Shown here: positions 29,088 through 37,920 of the stretch, in pieces
How positions within the stretch are numbered: the first letter of the stretch is position 1
How the letters are laid out: every line of letters starts with the position of its first letter
Origin: Hymenobacter sp.
GTDB lineage: Bacteria; Bacteroidota; Bacteroidia; Cytophagales; Hymenobacteraceae
DNA length: 40,866 bases
Direction: 5' to 3'
Assembly: GCA_025353905.1 (NCBI GenBank)
Contig: JANXNW010000195.1
Location: 1 to 40,866 of the forward strand
Notes under the pieces: model-generated
The model's input: only the letters and a program-made list of their open reading frames with translations
What the model was told of the DNA's origin: nothing
Database searches by the model: none
Position numbers and translations under genes: made by a program

Positions 29088-31214
29088 CTCCTTCAACACG
29101 CGCCGGTGTTGTACCTGGCCATTGAGCGACACTTCCAGCAGGTACACGCCCGGAGCGAGCTGGCTTGTGCCGGGCAGCTCAACTTGCGAGCCGCCGGCTG
29201 GCAGGCTCAGCGCCTGGCTAAACACGCGCCGGCCCAGCGCGTCGGTGAGGGTGAGGCGGGTGGCCGTTTCGGGCTGAGGCAGCTGCACGAGCAGGCGCAG
29301 GCCGCCCGTGCCGAACGGGTTAGGAGCCGCGTCGAGGCTCAAACCCCCGCTGGCTCCGCTGCCCTCGAAGCTCACGCTGCGCACCGGCGAGAAGGTGGCT
29401 TTGCCGTCCAGGTCCATTTGCCGCAGGCGGTAGTAGCGCAGGCCGGTTTTGCCGGGCTCCGTGTCGCGGAAGCTATAGCTGCGCGGGGTGCTGCTGTTGG
29501 CCGAAGCCGCCGCCACGAAGCCCAGCTTGCGGAAGCTCGTGCCCTCAGCGCTGGTCTGCACCTCGAAGCCGGCGTTGTCGGTTTCGGAAGCCGTGCGCCA
29601 GCTCAGCAGCGCGTCCGCGCCCTGGCGCGTGGCCTCAAACGCGGTCAGGCTCACCGGCAGCGGGGCCGCGAGCCGGCCCAGCGTCCAGAAGCCGGACAGG
29701 TTGGCGATACCGGTTTTAGTGACTACGTTGGGCGCAGCGGTGGTGGGGCTTTGGTCGGCCCAGGGGCCGGCCACGCTGTTCGCGGCGCGAAACAGGCGCA
29801 GGTCGGCGGGTGCGAGGCCGTTCAGCTCGTGGTTGAAGTAGGCAAAATCCAGCTGCATGTTCAAACCCGTGCTCACAGTGGGTTGTAACTGAAAATAGCG
29901 CAGGATGCCGGGGCCGCTGCCCACGTTGGTCGGGGCCGTGCCCGTGATGCGCGTGATGTCGGTCGAGCCGGGACTGACCGAGCCAGTGGCCGGAGTTAGG
30001 CGCAGGCCCAGGCCCTGGGCATCGTCGGCAGTGCCCGCCGTGAGCGGACGGCGTGCCCCCACCTTGCCCAGCACATAGCCGGTTTCGGTTTCGGCGAGCG
30101 TGGCCGTACCTGAGCCCTGCGGGTTGGCCGGGTTGAGCAAGCCAATGGTATTGTCGGTCCCTCCAGAGCTGAGTATGCCGCTACGCATGGTCAGGCTGCG
30201 CCAGACGACGAGGCTGTTGCGCAGGGTTGTGGTAGCCGTGGTTGCCACATTGGTCGGGTTGGTGTCCACTTCCATTTCCCACACGTCGTTCAGGCTTAGT
30301 ATCGCATGCGACACGTTGCCCAGAATGCGCAGCTTACTGCCACCAGTAGCCGAGGTGAACAGGAAAAACGAACCAAAGGTGAAATAGGTGGCCCTCGCCA
30401 GCCTCAGCCCGTCGCGGTTGAGCCCCAGCCTCAGGTCGCCCCATAAATCCAGCCCGCCGCTGGTGTAGGTTAGTTTTCCCGGAGCTTCTTCCAAGATTAG
30501 GGTTTTTACCGAAGCCACCTCCGGCCCGCTGTCGTGAATCGGATATCTCGGGGCCGTATTGCCGATAATCGCGTCGATGTACTGGTTCGGTACGCAACCA
30601 TTATTCCAGTTGGCCGGGTCGAACCAGTCAGTATTCTTCACTCCGGTCCAGTTGGCGACCGTGTTTACGGGGACATTGTAAGTTGGCGGCAGCACATCGG
30701 CATTGCCGGTCGCATCGCTCAGAGCCGTAATGGTGAAAGCGGCATCGGCAAAGAGCGTCGGCGTGAGCACCACCGTGGCGGGCTGGTTGGATAGGGTGAA
30801 GGTGCTGATGCCATCGGAGTAGCTTACCGTGAATGGCGCCGCCCCGACAAAAGAAAACGTGACCGTGGCTGGCGAGCCGGCGCAGTTGTTCACGCTGCTC
30901 GTAATCATGGCCGTGGGCGGCGCGGCTACCGTGAAAGCAGTTGTGTAGTTAGTCGCGTTGCCGTCGTTATCGACAAACCGGTCGCCGTTGCCGCCACCCA
31001 GGTTCGCGCCCAGGTTCACGCCCCTGCTCAGCACGTAAGAGGTAGGGCCGACCTTCACATAGCTCTCAAAAAAGCCCGTCGCGGCCCGCGCCCGTCCCGG
31101 GGACAGGCCCAGCAGCAACAACGCCAGCAGCAGCAAGAACCAGCCGAACCCCGTGCTGGCCGGCTGCTGATTAGTGCGGCCGTGGTCGAAATCAAAAGTT
31201 GGTATGTTTTGCAT
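29085..31214 (-). CDS. Secreted multidomain protein with T9SS sorting domain
   Basis: A 709-residue exported protein. The start MQNIPTFDFDHGRTNQQP precedes a late hydrophobic segment (FGWFLLLLALLLLGLSPG), so the signal peptide is long; a start closer to the hydrophobic part is possible but has no ATG. Mature parts include an Ig-like PKD/SprB-type domain (CAGSPATVTFSFVGAAPFTV), the motif NTDWFDPANWNNGCVP common in Bacteroidota surface proteins, a beta-helix-like stretch, a fibronectin-like segment (SWRTASETDNAGFEVQTS) and a T9SS C-terminal domain (APNPFGTGGLRLLVQLPQ ... LAPGVYLLEVSLNG). It should be exported by T9SS and anchored or released at the surface. The role is unknown. Confidence 0.88.
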   Translation of the reverse strand: MQNIPTFDFDHGRTNQQPASTGFGWFLLLLALLLLGLSPGRARAATGFFESYVKVGPTSYVLSRGVNLGANLGGGNGDRFVDNDGNATNYTTAFTVAAPPTAMITSSVNNCAGSPATVTFSFVGAAPFTVSYSDGISTFTLSNQPATVVLTPTLFADAAFTITALSDATGNADVLPPTYNVPVNTVANWTGVKNTDWFDPANWNNGCVPNQYIDAIIGNTAPRYPIHDSGPEVASVKTLILEEAPGKLTYTSGGLDLWGDLRLGLNRDGLRLARATYFTFGSFFLFTSATGGSKLRILGNVSHAILSLNDVWEMEVDTNPTNVATTATTTLRNSLVVWRSLTMRSGILSSGGTDNTIGLLNPANPQGSGTATLAETETGYVLGKVGARRPLTAGTADDAQGLGLRLTPATGSVSPGSTDITRITGTAPTNVGSGPGILRYFQLQPTVSTGLNMQLDFAYFNHELNGLAPADLRLFRAANSVAGPWADQSPTTAAPNVVTKTGIANLSGFWTLGRLAAPLPVSLTAFEATRQGADALLSWRTASETDNAGFEVQTSAEGTSFRKLGFVAAASANSSTPRSYSFRDTEPGKTGLRYYRLRQMDLDGKATFSPVRSVSFEGSGASGGLSLDAAPNPFGTGGLRLLVQLPQPETATRLTLTDALGRRVFSQALSLPAGGSQVELPGTSQLAPGVYLLEVSLNGQVQHRRVLKE

Positions 31215-31442
31215 AGTAGCTGGACAGTGAAGAGTGGAAAGAAGAGTAGCAAACTTCTTGACGCGGCGGTGGCATGGGTAAGGCAGCCGAAGCCGAGGCT
31301 TTCTTGAGAGGAGATAAAAATCGGTGTAGTTCTAACCAAAACCGACTCTACGCTCCGTGAAGCAAATATCGCTTAAAGCAAAATCAAATTTTCAGACCTT
31401 AAAACCCCCTGACCGTTATTATCGGGGTTATTGCCAACGCGA
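31215..31442. other. Intergenic region upstream of the T9SS gene
   Basis: No gene is seen. It is more AT-rich than the flanks and should contain the minus-strand promoter of the T9SS gene. A GAAGTTTG box on the minus strand (near 31246-31253) is one base from the TAnnTTTG consensus. Confidence 0.4.
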
Positions 31443-31477
31443 AAAGGCCGGCCCCTGTTGCGCAGGGGCCGGCCTTT
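31443..31477 (-). terminator. Terminator of clpC
   Basis: A perfect 15-bp stem (AAAGGCCGGCCCCTG at 31443-31457 with CAGGGGCCGGCCTTT at 31463-31477) and a five-base loop, about 30 bases after the clpC stop. On the minus strand it is followed by TTTT. Confidence 0.85.
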
Positions 31478-31507
31478 ACCGTCATTTACCTTATTCCGGG
31501 GTAGCGC

Positions 31508-34129
31508 TTACTTCGCTTCGCCCGTTTCCGGCTCTGGTTTCTCAGCCGGGCGCTCGTCGCTGGCCAGGTTCATGGCCTCGCCGCTCTTGCTCACGGCAAA
31601 CGTCAACTCCTCCTTGCCCTCCTCGAAGTCGGCCGTGATGGTGTCGCCGTGCAGCAGCTGGGCCTTGAGAATCTCCTCGGCAATCGGGTCTTCGATGTAC
31701 TTCTGGATGGCCCGGTTCAGGGGCCGCGCCCCAAACTTGGGGTCGTAGCCCTTCTCAGCCACGAAGTCCTTGGCCGCGTCCGTCAGCTCGACGCGGTAGC
31801 CGAGCGTCTGAATGCGGGCGAGCAGCTTGCCCAGGCTGATGTCGATAATCTTGTGAATGTCGGGCTTGCTGAGCGAGTTGAACACGATAACATCGTCCAA
31901 GCGGTTCAGGAACTCCGGCGAGAACGTCTTTTTAAGCGCGTTGGTGATGGTGCTCTTCGTCAACTCGTCCTGGTTGTCCTGCCGCGCCTTGGTGCCGAAG
32001 CCGATGCCCGCGCCAAAGTCCTGCAAGTCGCGCGCCCCGATGTTCGAGGTCATGATGATGATGGTGTTGCGAAAGTCCACCTTGCGCCCCAGCCCGTCGG
32101 TCAGAATGCCGTCGTCGAGCACTTGCAGCAGCAGGTTATACACGTCGGGGTGAGCTTTCTCAATCTCATCGAGCAGAATCACTGAGTACGGCTTGCGGCG
32201 GATTTTCTCGGTCAGCTGCCCGCCCTCTTCGTAGCCCACGTAGCCGGGAGGCGCGCCGACGAGGCGCGAGACCGAGAATTTCTCCATGTACTCGCTCATA
32301 TCGACCCGCACGAGTGCGTCCTCCTTATCGAACAAATACGTGGCCAGCACCTTGGCCAGCTCCGTCTTGCCCACGCCCGTCGGGCCGAGGAACACGAACG
32401 AGCCAATCGGCTTCTTGGGGTCTTTCAAGCCCACGCGGGTGCGCTGAATGGCTTTCACGAGCTGCCCGATGGCCTTATCCTGCCCGATGACTTTGCCTTG
32501 CAGCTCCTCGTTCATGTTGAGCAGCTTCTGGCTTTCGTTCTGGGCCACGCGCGCCACCGGGATGCCGGTCATCATGGCGATTACCTCGGCCACGTTTTCC
32601 TCCTTCACCGTGTAGCGCTTCTTCTTGGTTTCGTCCTCCCAGCTTTTCTTGGCGGTTTCGAGCTGTTCGAGCAGCTTTTTCTCCGTGTCGCGCAGCTTGG
32701 CGGCTTCCTCGTACTTCTGGCTCTTGACGACGCGGTTCTTCTCGGTCTTGATGTTCTCGATGCTCTCTTCGAGCTTCAAGATATCCTCCGGCACCACGAT
32801 ATTATTGATGTGGACCCGCGCGCCGGCCTCGTCCAAAATATCGATGGCTTTATCGGGCAGGAAGCGGTCGCTCATGTAGCGGTCGCTCAGCTTGACGCAC
32901 TGCTCGATGGCCTTGTCGGTATAGACAACGTGGTGGTGGTCCTGATACTTGTCCTTGATATTGTGCAGAATCTCGATGGTTTCCTCCGGCGTGGTAGGGT
33001 CCACCATCACCATCTGGAAGCGGCGAGCGAGCGCGCCGTCCTTTTCGATGTACTGGCGGTATTCATCGAGCGTCGTCGCGCCGATGCACTGAATCTCACC
33101 CCGCGCCAGGGCCGGCTTGAACATGTTGCTCGCATCCAGCGAACCCGAAGCGCCGCCCGCGCCCACGATGGTGTGCAGCTCGTCGATGAAGAGAATCACG
33201 TCGGGCGACTTTTCCAGCTCGTTCATCACGGCTTTCATGCGCTCCTCGAACTGCCCGCGGTACTTGGTGCCGGCCACGAGCGAAGCCAAATCCAGCGTTA
33301 CCACGCGCTTATTGAAGAGCACCCGCGACACTTTTTTCTGAATAATGCGCAAAGCGAGGCCCTCGGCGATGGCCGTTTTGCCCACGCCCGGCTCCCCGAT
33401 GAGAATCGGGTTGTTCTTTTTGCGGCGGCTCAGTACCTGGGCCACGCGCTCGATTTCTTTCTCACGGCCCACGATGGGGTCGAGCTTGTCGTCTTCGGCG
33501 AGCTTGGTCAGGTCGCGGCCGAAGTTGTCGAGCACCGGGGTGCGCGACTTCTGGCCCGCGTTTTTGGCACCGCCGGGGTTGCCGCCCTGGGCGCGGCCGG
33601 GGCCGCCACCCTGGCCCTGCCCGAAGAGGCGGTCGTCGTCGTCATCGGTGTCGGGGCCGGCTTTCGGGCCGCTCGGGGCGGTGGTGCCCGCCGTGCCGTG
33701 GTAATCGAGCGAGTCGCGGACGGTTTCGTAGTTCACGCTGAATTTGGAAAGAATTTGGGAAGAAATGTTGTCCTCGTCGCGCAGAATCGAGAGGAGCAGG
33801 TGTTCGGTACCGATGATTTCCGACTTGAAAATCTTGGCTTCGAGGTAGGTGATTTTCAGCACCTTCTCGGTTTGTTTGGTCAGCGGTATCGAGCCGGTGA
33901 TGCTCGTGCCCGGCTGGGCCGTGTTGCGGGTGGCCTGTTCGAGGGCGAATTTTAGTTCGTCCGTCGCCACGCCGAGCTTTTTGAGCAGCGCCAGGGCCGT
34001 GCCCTCGCCTTCGCGAATCATGCCCAGCAGCAGGTGTTCGGTGCCGATGTAGTCGTGGCCCAGGCGGATGGCTTCCTCCCGACTCAGCGAGATAACCTCC
34101 TTGACGCGGTTTGAAAATTTAGCTTCCAT
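31508..34129 (-). CDS. clpC: ATP-dependent Clp protease ATP-binding subunit ClpC
   Basis: An 873-residue AAA+ unfoldase that feeds proteins to ClpP in the cytoplasm. Two N-domain repeats come first ([19 protein letters not shown] and [15 protein letters not shown]), then a low-complexity linker with DDDDD and glycines, AAA domain 1 with [13 protein letters not shown] and [13 protein letters not shown], a coiled middle domain (UVR-like, [18 protein letters not shown]), and AAA domain 2 with [12 protein letters not shown] and [15 protein letters not shown]. The AGIGFG loop fits the ClpP-docking IGF/IGL motif. The linker between the N-domain and AAA1 (about residues 155-190) is longer and more glycine-rich than in Bacillus ClpC. 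No clp adaptor gene is nearby. Confidence 0.96.
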   Translation of the reverse strand: MEAKFSNRVKEVISLSREEAIRLGHDYIGTEHLLLGMIREGEGTALALLKKLGVATDELKFALEQATRNTAQPGTSITGSIPLTKQTEKVLKITYLEAKIFKSEIIGTEHLLLSILRDEDNISSQILSKFSVNYETVRDSLDYHGTAGTTAPSGPKAGPDTDDDDDRLFGQGQGGGPGRAQGGNPGGAKNAGQKSRTPVLDNFGRDLTKLAEDDKLDPIVGREKEIERVAQVLSRRKKNNPILIGEPGVGKTAIAEGLALRIIQKKVSRVLFNKRVVTLDLASLVAGTKYRGQFEERMKAVMNELEKSPDVILFIDELHTIVGAGGASGSLDASNMFKPALARGEIQCIGATTLDEYRQYIEKDGALARRFQMVMVDPTTPEETIEILHNIKDKYQDHHHVVYTDKAIEQCVKLSDRYMSDRFLPDKAIDILDEAGARVHINNIVVPEDILKLEESIENIKTEKNRVVKSQKYEEAAKLRDTEKKLLEQLETAKKSWEDETKKKRYTVKEENVAEVIAMMTGIPVARVAQNESQKLLNMNEELQGKVIGQDKAIGQLVKAIQRTRVGLKDPKKPIGSFVFLGPTGVGKTELAKVLATYLFDKEDALVRVDMSEYMEKFSVSRLVGAPPGYVGYEEGGQLTEKIRRKPYSVILLDEIEKAHPDVYNLLLQVLDDGILTDGLGRKVDFRNTIIIMTSNIGARDLQDFGAGIGFGTKARQDNQDELTKSTITNALKKTFSPEFLNRLDDVIVFNSLSKPDIHKIIDISLGKLLARIQTLGYRVELTDAAKDFVAEKGYDPKFGARPLNRAIQKYIEDPIAEEILKAQLLHGDTITADFEEGKEELTFAVSKSGEAMNLASDERPAEKPEPETGEAK

Positions 34130-34273
34130 GCAAGCAAGATATAAATAAGCCGCAGATAATAGCCCAACCCGAAAAGAGTAAAGGGACGACCAACCTGATA
34201 GCGTTACGCAAATACGAGAAAAGAGGGAATATATTTCAAAAAACAGCCGCTTACCGGTGAAGGTTCGGGCAGT
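34130..34273. promoter_or_regulatory. clpC upstream region
   Basis: AT-rich sequence that should hold the minus-strand clpC promoter. On the minus strand a TTTTTTG and a TATTTG are 22 bases apart (roughly 34211-34246), similar to but not a full match with TTG-N19-TAnnTTTG. No known heat-shock operator (for example CIRCE) is seen. Confidence 0.3.
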
Positions 34274-34369
34274 GTAGCACCAAGCCCTAGCTTGGTGAAC
34301 CCAGCTGTAGGCCGGTCAGGAGTTAATAGTGAATTGCCCCGAATAGGTACCAAGCTAGGGCTTAGCTAC
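34274..34369. repeat. REP pair, family B (GTAG-CACCAAGC)
   Basis: At 34274-34297 (+) a GTAG head is followed by CACCAAGC, loop CCTA and GCTTGGTG, a perfect 8-4-8 hairpin. At 34350-34369 (-) a GTAG head (CTAC at 34366-34369 on the plus strand) precedes CTAAGC, CCTA, GCTTGG, a 6-4-6 hairpin with one G-T pair. The two face each other (GTAG> ... <CTAC). The stem sequence is unrelated to the GACGCAGC family, but head and geometry are the same. Confidence 0.8.
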
Positions 34370-34387
34370 GCTGACTTTTAGTTGGTG

Positions 34388-35020
34388 TTACAAAAACCTG
34401 CCCGCCGCCGGCCCTTGCATAAATAACAAATCCAGTACGCTCAGGCCGGGAACAAACGCGGGGCCAAAAAGCTGCCGGTATGGCCGTTGCGACGGACTGT
34501 CAGGCCGCGCCGCCGTCGTGCCGGTTTTGGCCGTCAGTCGGTCCCGCCGGTCGAGCAGCGCGGTGCTCGCCGTCGGCTGGGCGGGCGCGTGGTACTCGCT
34601 CGTCAGCTCCAGCGGCAGCGGCCAGCGCAGACAGCGCAGCAACAGGCGCAGCAGGTCGAGGTTCAGGTCCCAGAGGCGGGCCGGCCGGCGGGCGTAGATA
34701 TCCGTCAGATAATCGGCATAATAGCTGAAATAGGGCGACCCGCCATAGGCCGTTTGCAGGGTGCGCAGGTGGCGGTGCCGCCAGTTTTGGCGGTAGTCGA
34801 TTTCGATGGCGCTCGTAGCGATTTTGGTGGCGCTGGCCCCATCGAGCACCGGCACGGTGAGCACCTGCGGCCCCTGGGCCGTGAGGATGAAGGCGCGGTT
34901 GCGCAGCGTCTGCTTGCGGTAATGCTCGTGGGCGTCGAGGCGGAGCGCATCGGTGGCCAGCAGTTGCTGAAAGTAGCCAATACCGGGCAGATAGTGAAGT
35001 TCGGTGAGGATAACGGACAC
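34388..35020 (-). CDS. WbqC-like family protein
   Basis: A 210-residue cytoplasmic protein of the WbqC-like family, whose members lie in O-antigen and polysaccharide loci and are thought to help make or modify sugar-nucleotide-linked residues; the biochemical role is not established. Typical features are the N-terminal TELHYLPGIGYFQQLLATD, the RNRAFILTAQGPQVLTVPVL stretch and the middle NWRHRHLRTLQTAYGGSPYF. No neighbouring glycosyltransferases are present. It is divergent from the secreted protein gene at only 53 bases, where the repeat GGTAAGGGCCG occurs twice. Confidence 0.85.
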   Translation of the reverse strand: MSVILTELHYLPGIGYFQQLLATDALRLDAHEHYRKQTLRNRAFILTAQGPQVLTVPVLDGASATKIATSAIEIDYRQNWRHRHLRTLQTAYGGSPYFSYYADYLTDIYARRPARLWDLNLDLLRLLLRCLRWPLPLELTSEYHAPAQPTASTALLDRRDRLTAKTGTTAARPDSPSQRPYRQLFGPAFVPGLSVLDLLFMQGPAAGRFL

Positions 35021-35061
35021 GGCCGCAAGGTAAGGGCCGGGTAAGGGCCGGGTGGGGGCCG

Positions 35062-35069
35062 TACTTTTG
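35062..35069 (+). promoter_or_regulatory. -7 box four bases before an ATG
   Basis: TACTTTTG fits TAnnTTTG exactly and ends four bases before the ATG at 35074. Transcription would start at or one to three bases before the start codon, so the mRNA would be almost leaderless. Confidence 0.6.
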
Positions 35070-35073
35070 GGCT

Positions 35074-35991
35074 ATGCGTGTGACACCTGGCTTAATTATT
35101 TTGGGGAGTTTTGGACTGTTCGCCGAGCAAGCCCATCAGCCCGCTGCCAGTCTGCCCCGGCCACTGGTGGAAGTGGCCCGGTTTCGGGCGCTCGACCAGC
35201 GCCAGCCTACCGGCGAGCTGGAGCTGAGCGTGACCGTGCCCACCCGGGGCCTGCTGTATCGGCAGCGGCTGCGGCGGGTGTATCAGGCGTCGGCCACGCT
35301 GGAGCTGAGCCTGGTGCGAGCCGCTGACAGCCAGCCCGTGTGGCGCGAAACCGTGGCCCTACGTCCGCCCGTGCTCACCGACACGGCCCAGGCTGTCAAA
35401 AACCCGTTCACCGTGCTGCGGCGGGTGCTCGTGCCCGTCGGCTCGTACACGCTGCGGACTTCCCTGCGCGACAACGTGCGCCCCGCCACCGGGCAGCCCG
35501 CGGTAGCAGAGCAGCCCCTGACGGTGAGTGTCGCCGCCGGCCCGGCTTTCAGCGACGTGCTGCTGCTGGCCCAGCCCGCCGCCCGCGTCAATACCGCTGG
35601 AGCTGACAATGTGCGCGGTGGCTACCAGCTGGCCCGCGCCCCCGCTGGCCTTTACGCCCGAGGGGCTAATGCTGTGTTTTTTTATGCCGAGCTAACCGGC
35701 CTGCCCCCCAACCGGCCCGTGCGCCTGCGCTACCGCTTACTCAGCGGCGCGGCCGGGCCGACCGGCAGCCCGGCTGCCGTGGAAGCCACGCTCACGCCGC
35801 CGGCCGGCCGGCCCACGCCCGTGGTGGGCCAGTTGCTGTTAGGCGCGCTGCTCGCCGGCCCCTTCACGCTTGTACTCGAAGCGCGCGACGCAGCCACTAA
35901 CAAGCTGCTGGCCAGCCAGCACCAGACTGGCTCGCGCAACCCGACCGACTACATCCAGGCCGGGGACGCTGCGCCCGCCGCGCGCCCATGA
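35074..35991 (+). CDS. Secreted protein, function unknown, GWxTD-like N-terminal region
   Basis: A 305-residue protein with a weak N-terminal signal peptide (LIILGSFGLFAEQA). Its body has beta-sandwich-like repeats (GELELSVTVPTRGLLY, FSDVLLLAQPAARVN, VFFYAELTGLPPNRPVRLRY, GPFTLVLEARDAATNKLLAS). The FSDVLLA...NAVFFYAEL pattern recalls the N-terminal part of GWxTD-domain proteins of Bacteroidota, but the GWxTD domain itself is missing, so I keep the function open. Its stop overlaps the start of the acyltransferase gene (ATGA), which suggests translation coupling and an envelope role. Confidence 0.7.
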   Translation: MRVTPGLIILGSFGLFAEQAHQPAASLPRPLVEVARFRALDQRQPTGELELSVTVPTRGLLYRQRLRRVYQASATLELSLVRAADSQPVWRETVALRPPVLTDTAQAVKNPFTVLRRVLVPVGSYTLRTSLRDNVRPATGQPAVAEQPLTVSVAAGPAFSDVLLLAQPAARVNTAGADNVRGGYQLARAPAGLYARGANAVFFYAELTGLPPNRPVRLRYRLLSGAAGPTGSPAAVEATLTPPAGRPTPVVGQLLLGALLAGPFTLVLEARDAATNKLLASQHQTGSRNPTDYIQAGDAAPAARP

Positions 35992-36905
35992 GCCAGGAGT
36001 TGGCTGGCGGAACCGGCGCGGCCGCAACGTGGGCCGAGCGCTTGCTCACGGCCGGGCTGCGGGCGCTGGCCCAGTTGCCGCTGCCGCTGCTCTATGGCTT
36101 GGCTGGAGTGCTTTATGTGGGGCTGGCCCACGTGGGGCGCTACCGGCAGACGGTGGTTTCCGATAACCTGCGCCACGCCTTCCCCGACCAAACAGCCGCC
36201 CAGCGGCGGCACCTGGCGCGCCGCTTCTACTGGCACCTGGCCCAGCTCACGGTCGAAACGCTCAAGCTACTGACACTGAGTGCTGAGGAGCTACGCGAGC
36301 GGGTGCGCTTCACCAACCCCGAGCTGCTGGGCGACTACCTGGCTCGGGGCCGCACGGTGCTCGGAGTCGGCTCGCACCTCAGCAACTGGGAATGGGTGCT
36401 GGCGGGCACGGCAGCGCGGTTTCCGGGCCAGGTGGCGGGAGTCTATAAGCCGCTCAGCAGCCGGTTTTTCGAGGCATTCGTGCGGCGGCTGCGCACCCGC
36501 CAGGGGGCCGAAGTGGTGCCCATGCTGGGTACGCTGCGGTATCTGGTGGCCCACCGGGGGCAGGGCCGCGTCGTGTGCCTGGTGTCGGACCAGGCCGCCG
36601 GCCCCGACGACCGCCCGTACTGGACCGATTTTTTGCATCGCCCGGCCGGCTTCTACACCAGCGTGGACCGCCTCCGGCCCCAGTTCGATGCCGTCGTGCT
36701 CTACGCCCGCGCCCGCCGCGTTGGGCGCGGCTATTACGAGCTCACGCTGTGCGAGCTAACGCCCGACCCCGAAGCTGCCGCCGATGCGGAAGCCGCCCGC
36801 TACCCACTCACCGCTGCCTTCGTGCGTCAGCTCGAAGCCGACATCCGGGCCGCGCCCGACGAGTACTTGTGGACCCATCGGCGCTGGAAACACGCGCGAG
36901 TTTAG
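35988..36905 (+). CDS. Lipid A acyltransferase-like (LpxL/HtrB family)
   Basis: A 305-residue lysophospholipid or lipid A acyltransferase at the inner membrane. A hydrophobic N-terminal helix (LPLLYGLAGVLYVGLAHVG) precedes the catalytic HxxxxE motif in GSHLSNWEW, then YKPLSSRFFEAFVRRLRTRQG, and a conserved SDQAAGPDD stretch. It probably adds the late acyl chains to lipid A. It overlaps the preceding gene by four bases. The last codon and stop lie in GTTTAGTGATTAA, a repeat word also seen at the ends of two other genes. Confidence 0.88.
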   Translation: MSQELAGGTGAAATWAERLLTAGLRALAQLPLPLLYGLAGVLYVGLAHVGRYRQTVVSDNLRHAFPDQTAAQRRHLARRFYWHLAQLTVETLKLLTLSAEELRERVRFTNPELLGDYLARGRTVLGVGSHLSNWEWVLAGTAARFPGQVAGVYKPLSSRFFEAFVRRLRTRQGAEVVPMLGTLRYLVAHRGQGRVVCLVSDQAAGPDDRPYWTDFLHRPAGFYTSVDRLRPQFDAVVLYARARRVGRGYYELTLCELTPDPEAAADAEAARYPLTAAFVRQLEADIRAAPDEYLWTHRRWKHARV

Positions 36906-36916
36906 TGATTAATTTT

Positions 36917-37037
36917 GGTCATTGCGAGCAAAGCGAAGCAATCGCATCTGCACGGCCCGCTGTTCAGTCCGTTCGACGTGCTCAACAAGGACGATTGCTT
37001 CGTTCCTTGCTCGATGCGCAACATGCTCGCAATGACC
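36917..37037. repeat. TCATTGCGAGCA-family inverted repeat, left arm shortened
   Basis: GGTCATTGCGAGCA at 36917-36930 and GCGAAGCAATCG at 36933-36944 match the reverse complement of 37024-37037 and 36992-37002. The right arm has about 20 extra bases (37004-37023). The missing part in the left arm is bounded by GAGCA repeats, which suggests a slippage deletion. The loop word TGTTCAGTCC is shared with the element at 16422-16602. Confidence 0.85.
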
Positions 37038-37055
37038 GAAATCGACCATTAACCA

Positions 37056-37688
37056 TTAAAGAAACTGCTCGATATCGCCTAGCCCGGCGCGCACCAGCTC
37101 GAAGTCGTCATTGGTGCAGTCGATGATGGTGCTCGGCGTGTTGCCTCCAAAGCCGCCGTCGATGACGAGGTCCACGAGGGCGCGGTATTTCTCGAAAATC
37201 AGGTCGGGGTCGGTCACGTATTCTTCGAGCGTTTCCTCGCTTTCGCGCACCGACGTGCTCACGATGGGCGTCCCGAACTCCTGCACGATTTGGCGCACAA
37301 TCTGATTGTCGGGCACCCGGATGCCGACCGTATTACGCTTCACGCCGCCGTAGCGCGGGGCCTTCGGGCTGGCCTCGAAGATGAACGTGAACGGCCCTGG
37401 CAGCGCTTTGCGGATGACTTTATAGACCGGCGTGGTGATGCCGTGGGCGTAGTCGGCGATGTGCGAGAGGTCGTGGCAGATGAAGCTCAGGTTGGCTTTG
37501 TCGGGCTTCAACCCCTTGATGCGGCAGAGCTTTTCGACGGCTTTCGCATTGTTGATATCGCAGCCAATGCCGTAAACCGTATCGGTGGGGTAGATAATCA
37601 ACCCGCCTTTGCGCAGCACTTCGACGACTTGCAGGATGCGGTTTTGAGGCGGGTTTTCGGGGTGAATGCGGAGCAGGGTGGCGGCCAT
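37056..37688 (-). CDS. Sua5/YciO/YrdC-family L-threonylcarbamoyladenylate synthase-like
   Basis: A 210-residue protein of the YrdC fold. The family makes threonylcarbamoyl-AMP from threonine, bicarbonate and ATP for the t6A modification of tRNA position 37. Motifs are LIIYPTDTVYGIGCDI, RIKGLKPDKANLSFICHDL, the KALPGPFTFIFEAS stretch and VGIRVPDNQIV, then TPIVSTSVRESEE. This form is closer to YciO than to TsaC, so it may not be the main t6A enzyme. The TAA stop is followed by the word TGGTTAATGGT of a repeat. Confidence 0.88.
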   Translation of the reverse strand: MAATLLRIHPENPPQNRILQVVEVLRKGGLIIYPTDTVYGIGCDINNAKAVEKLCRIKGLKPDKANLSFICHDLSHIADYAHGITTPVYKVIRKALPGPFTFIFEASPKAPRYGGVKRNTVGIRVPDNQIVRQIVQEFGTPIVSTSVRESEETLEEYVTDPDLIFEKYRALVDLVIDGGFGGNTPSTIIDCTNDDFELVRAGLGDIEQFL

Positions 37689-37881
37689 TGAGCGACGTGC
37701 GGAGTGAGACGGAAGTGGACAAGCGGGCCGGCGCGGCAGCCCGTCCGGGCGGGCAAGGTACTACGGCGGCCGGTTTTAGAAAGGTGCCGCGCCGGTTTTT
37801 AAATAAGCTCGGCCACGGTTTGGGTGAAGAGGAGGGCGGGGGCCGGAGCAATCAGAAAATAGTTTGAGCCAGGCAGCGGCG

Positions 37882-37889
37882 TAATTTTG
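37882..37889 (+). promoter_or_regulatory. -7 box of mltG
   Basis: TAATTTTG fits TAnnTTTG exactly and lies 31 bases before the GTG start. A TTG at 37864-37866 is only 15 bases upstream, shorter than the usual spacer, so the -33 part is uncertain. Confidence 0.6.
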
Positions 37890-37920
37890 GCCCCAACCCA
37901 TTCGCCTATCCGCCGAGCCT

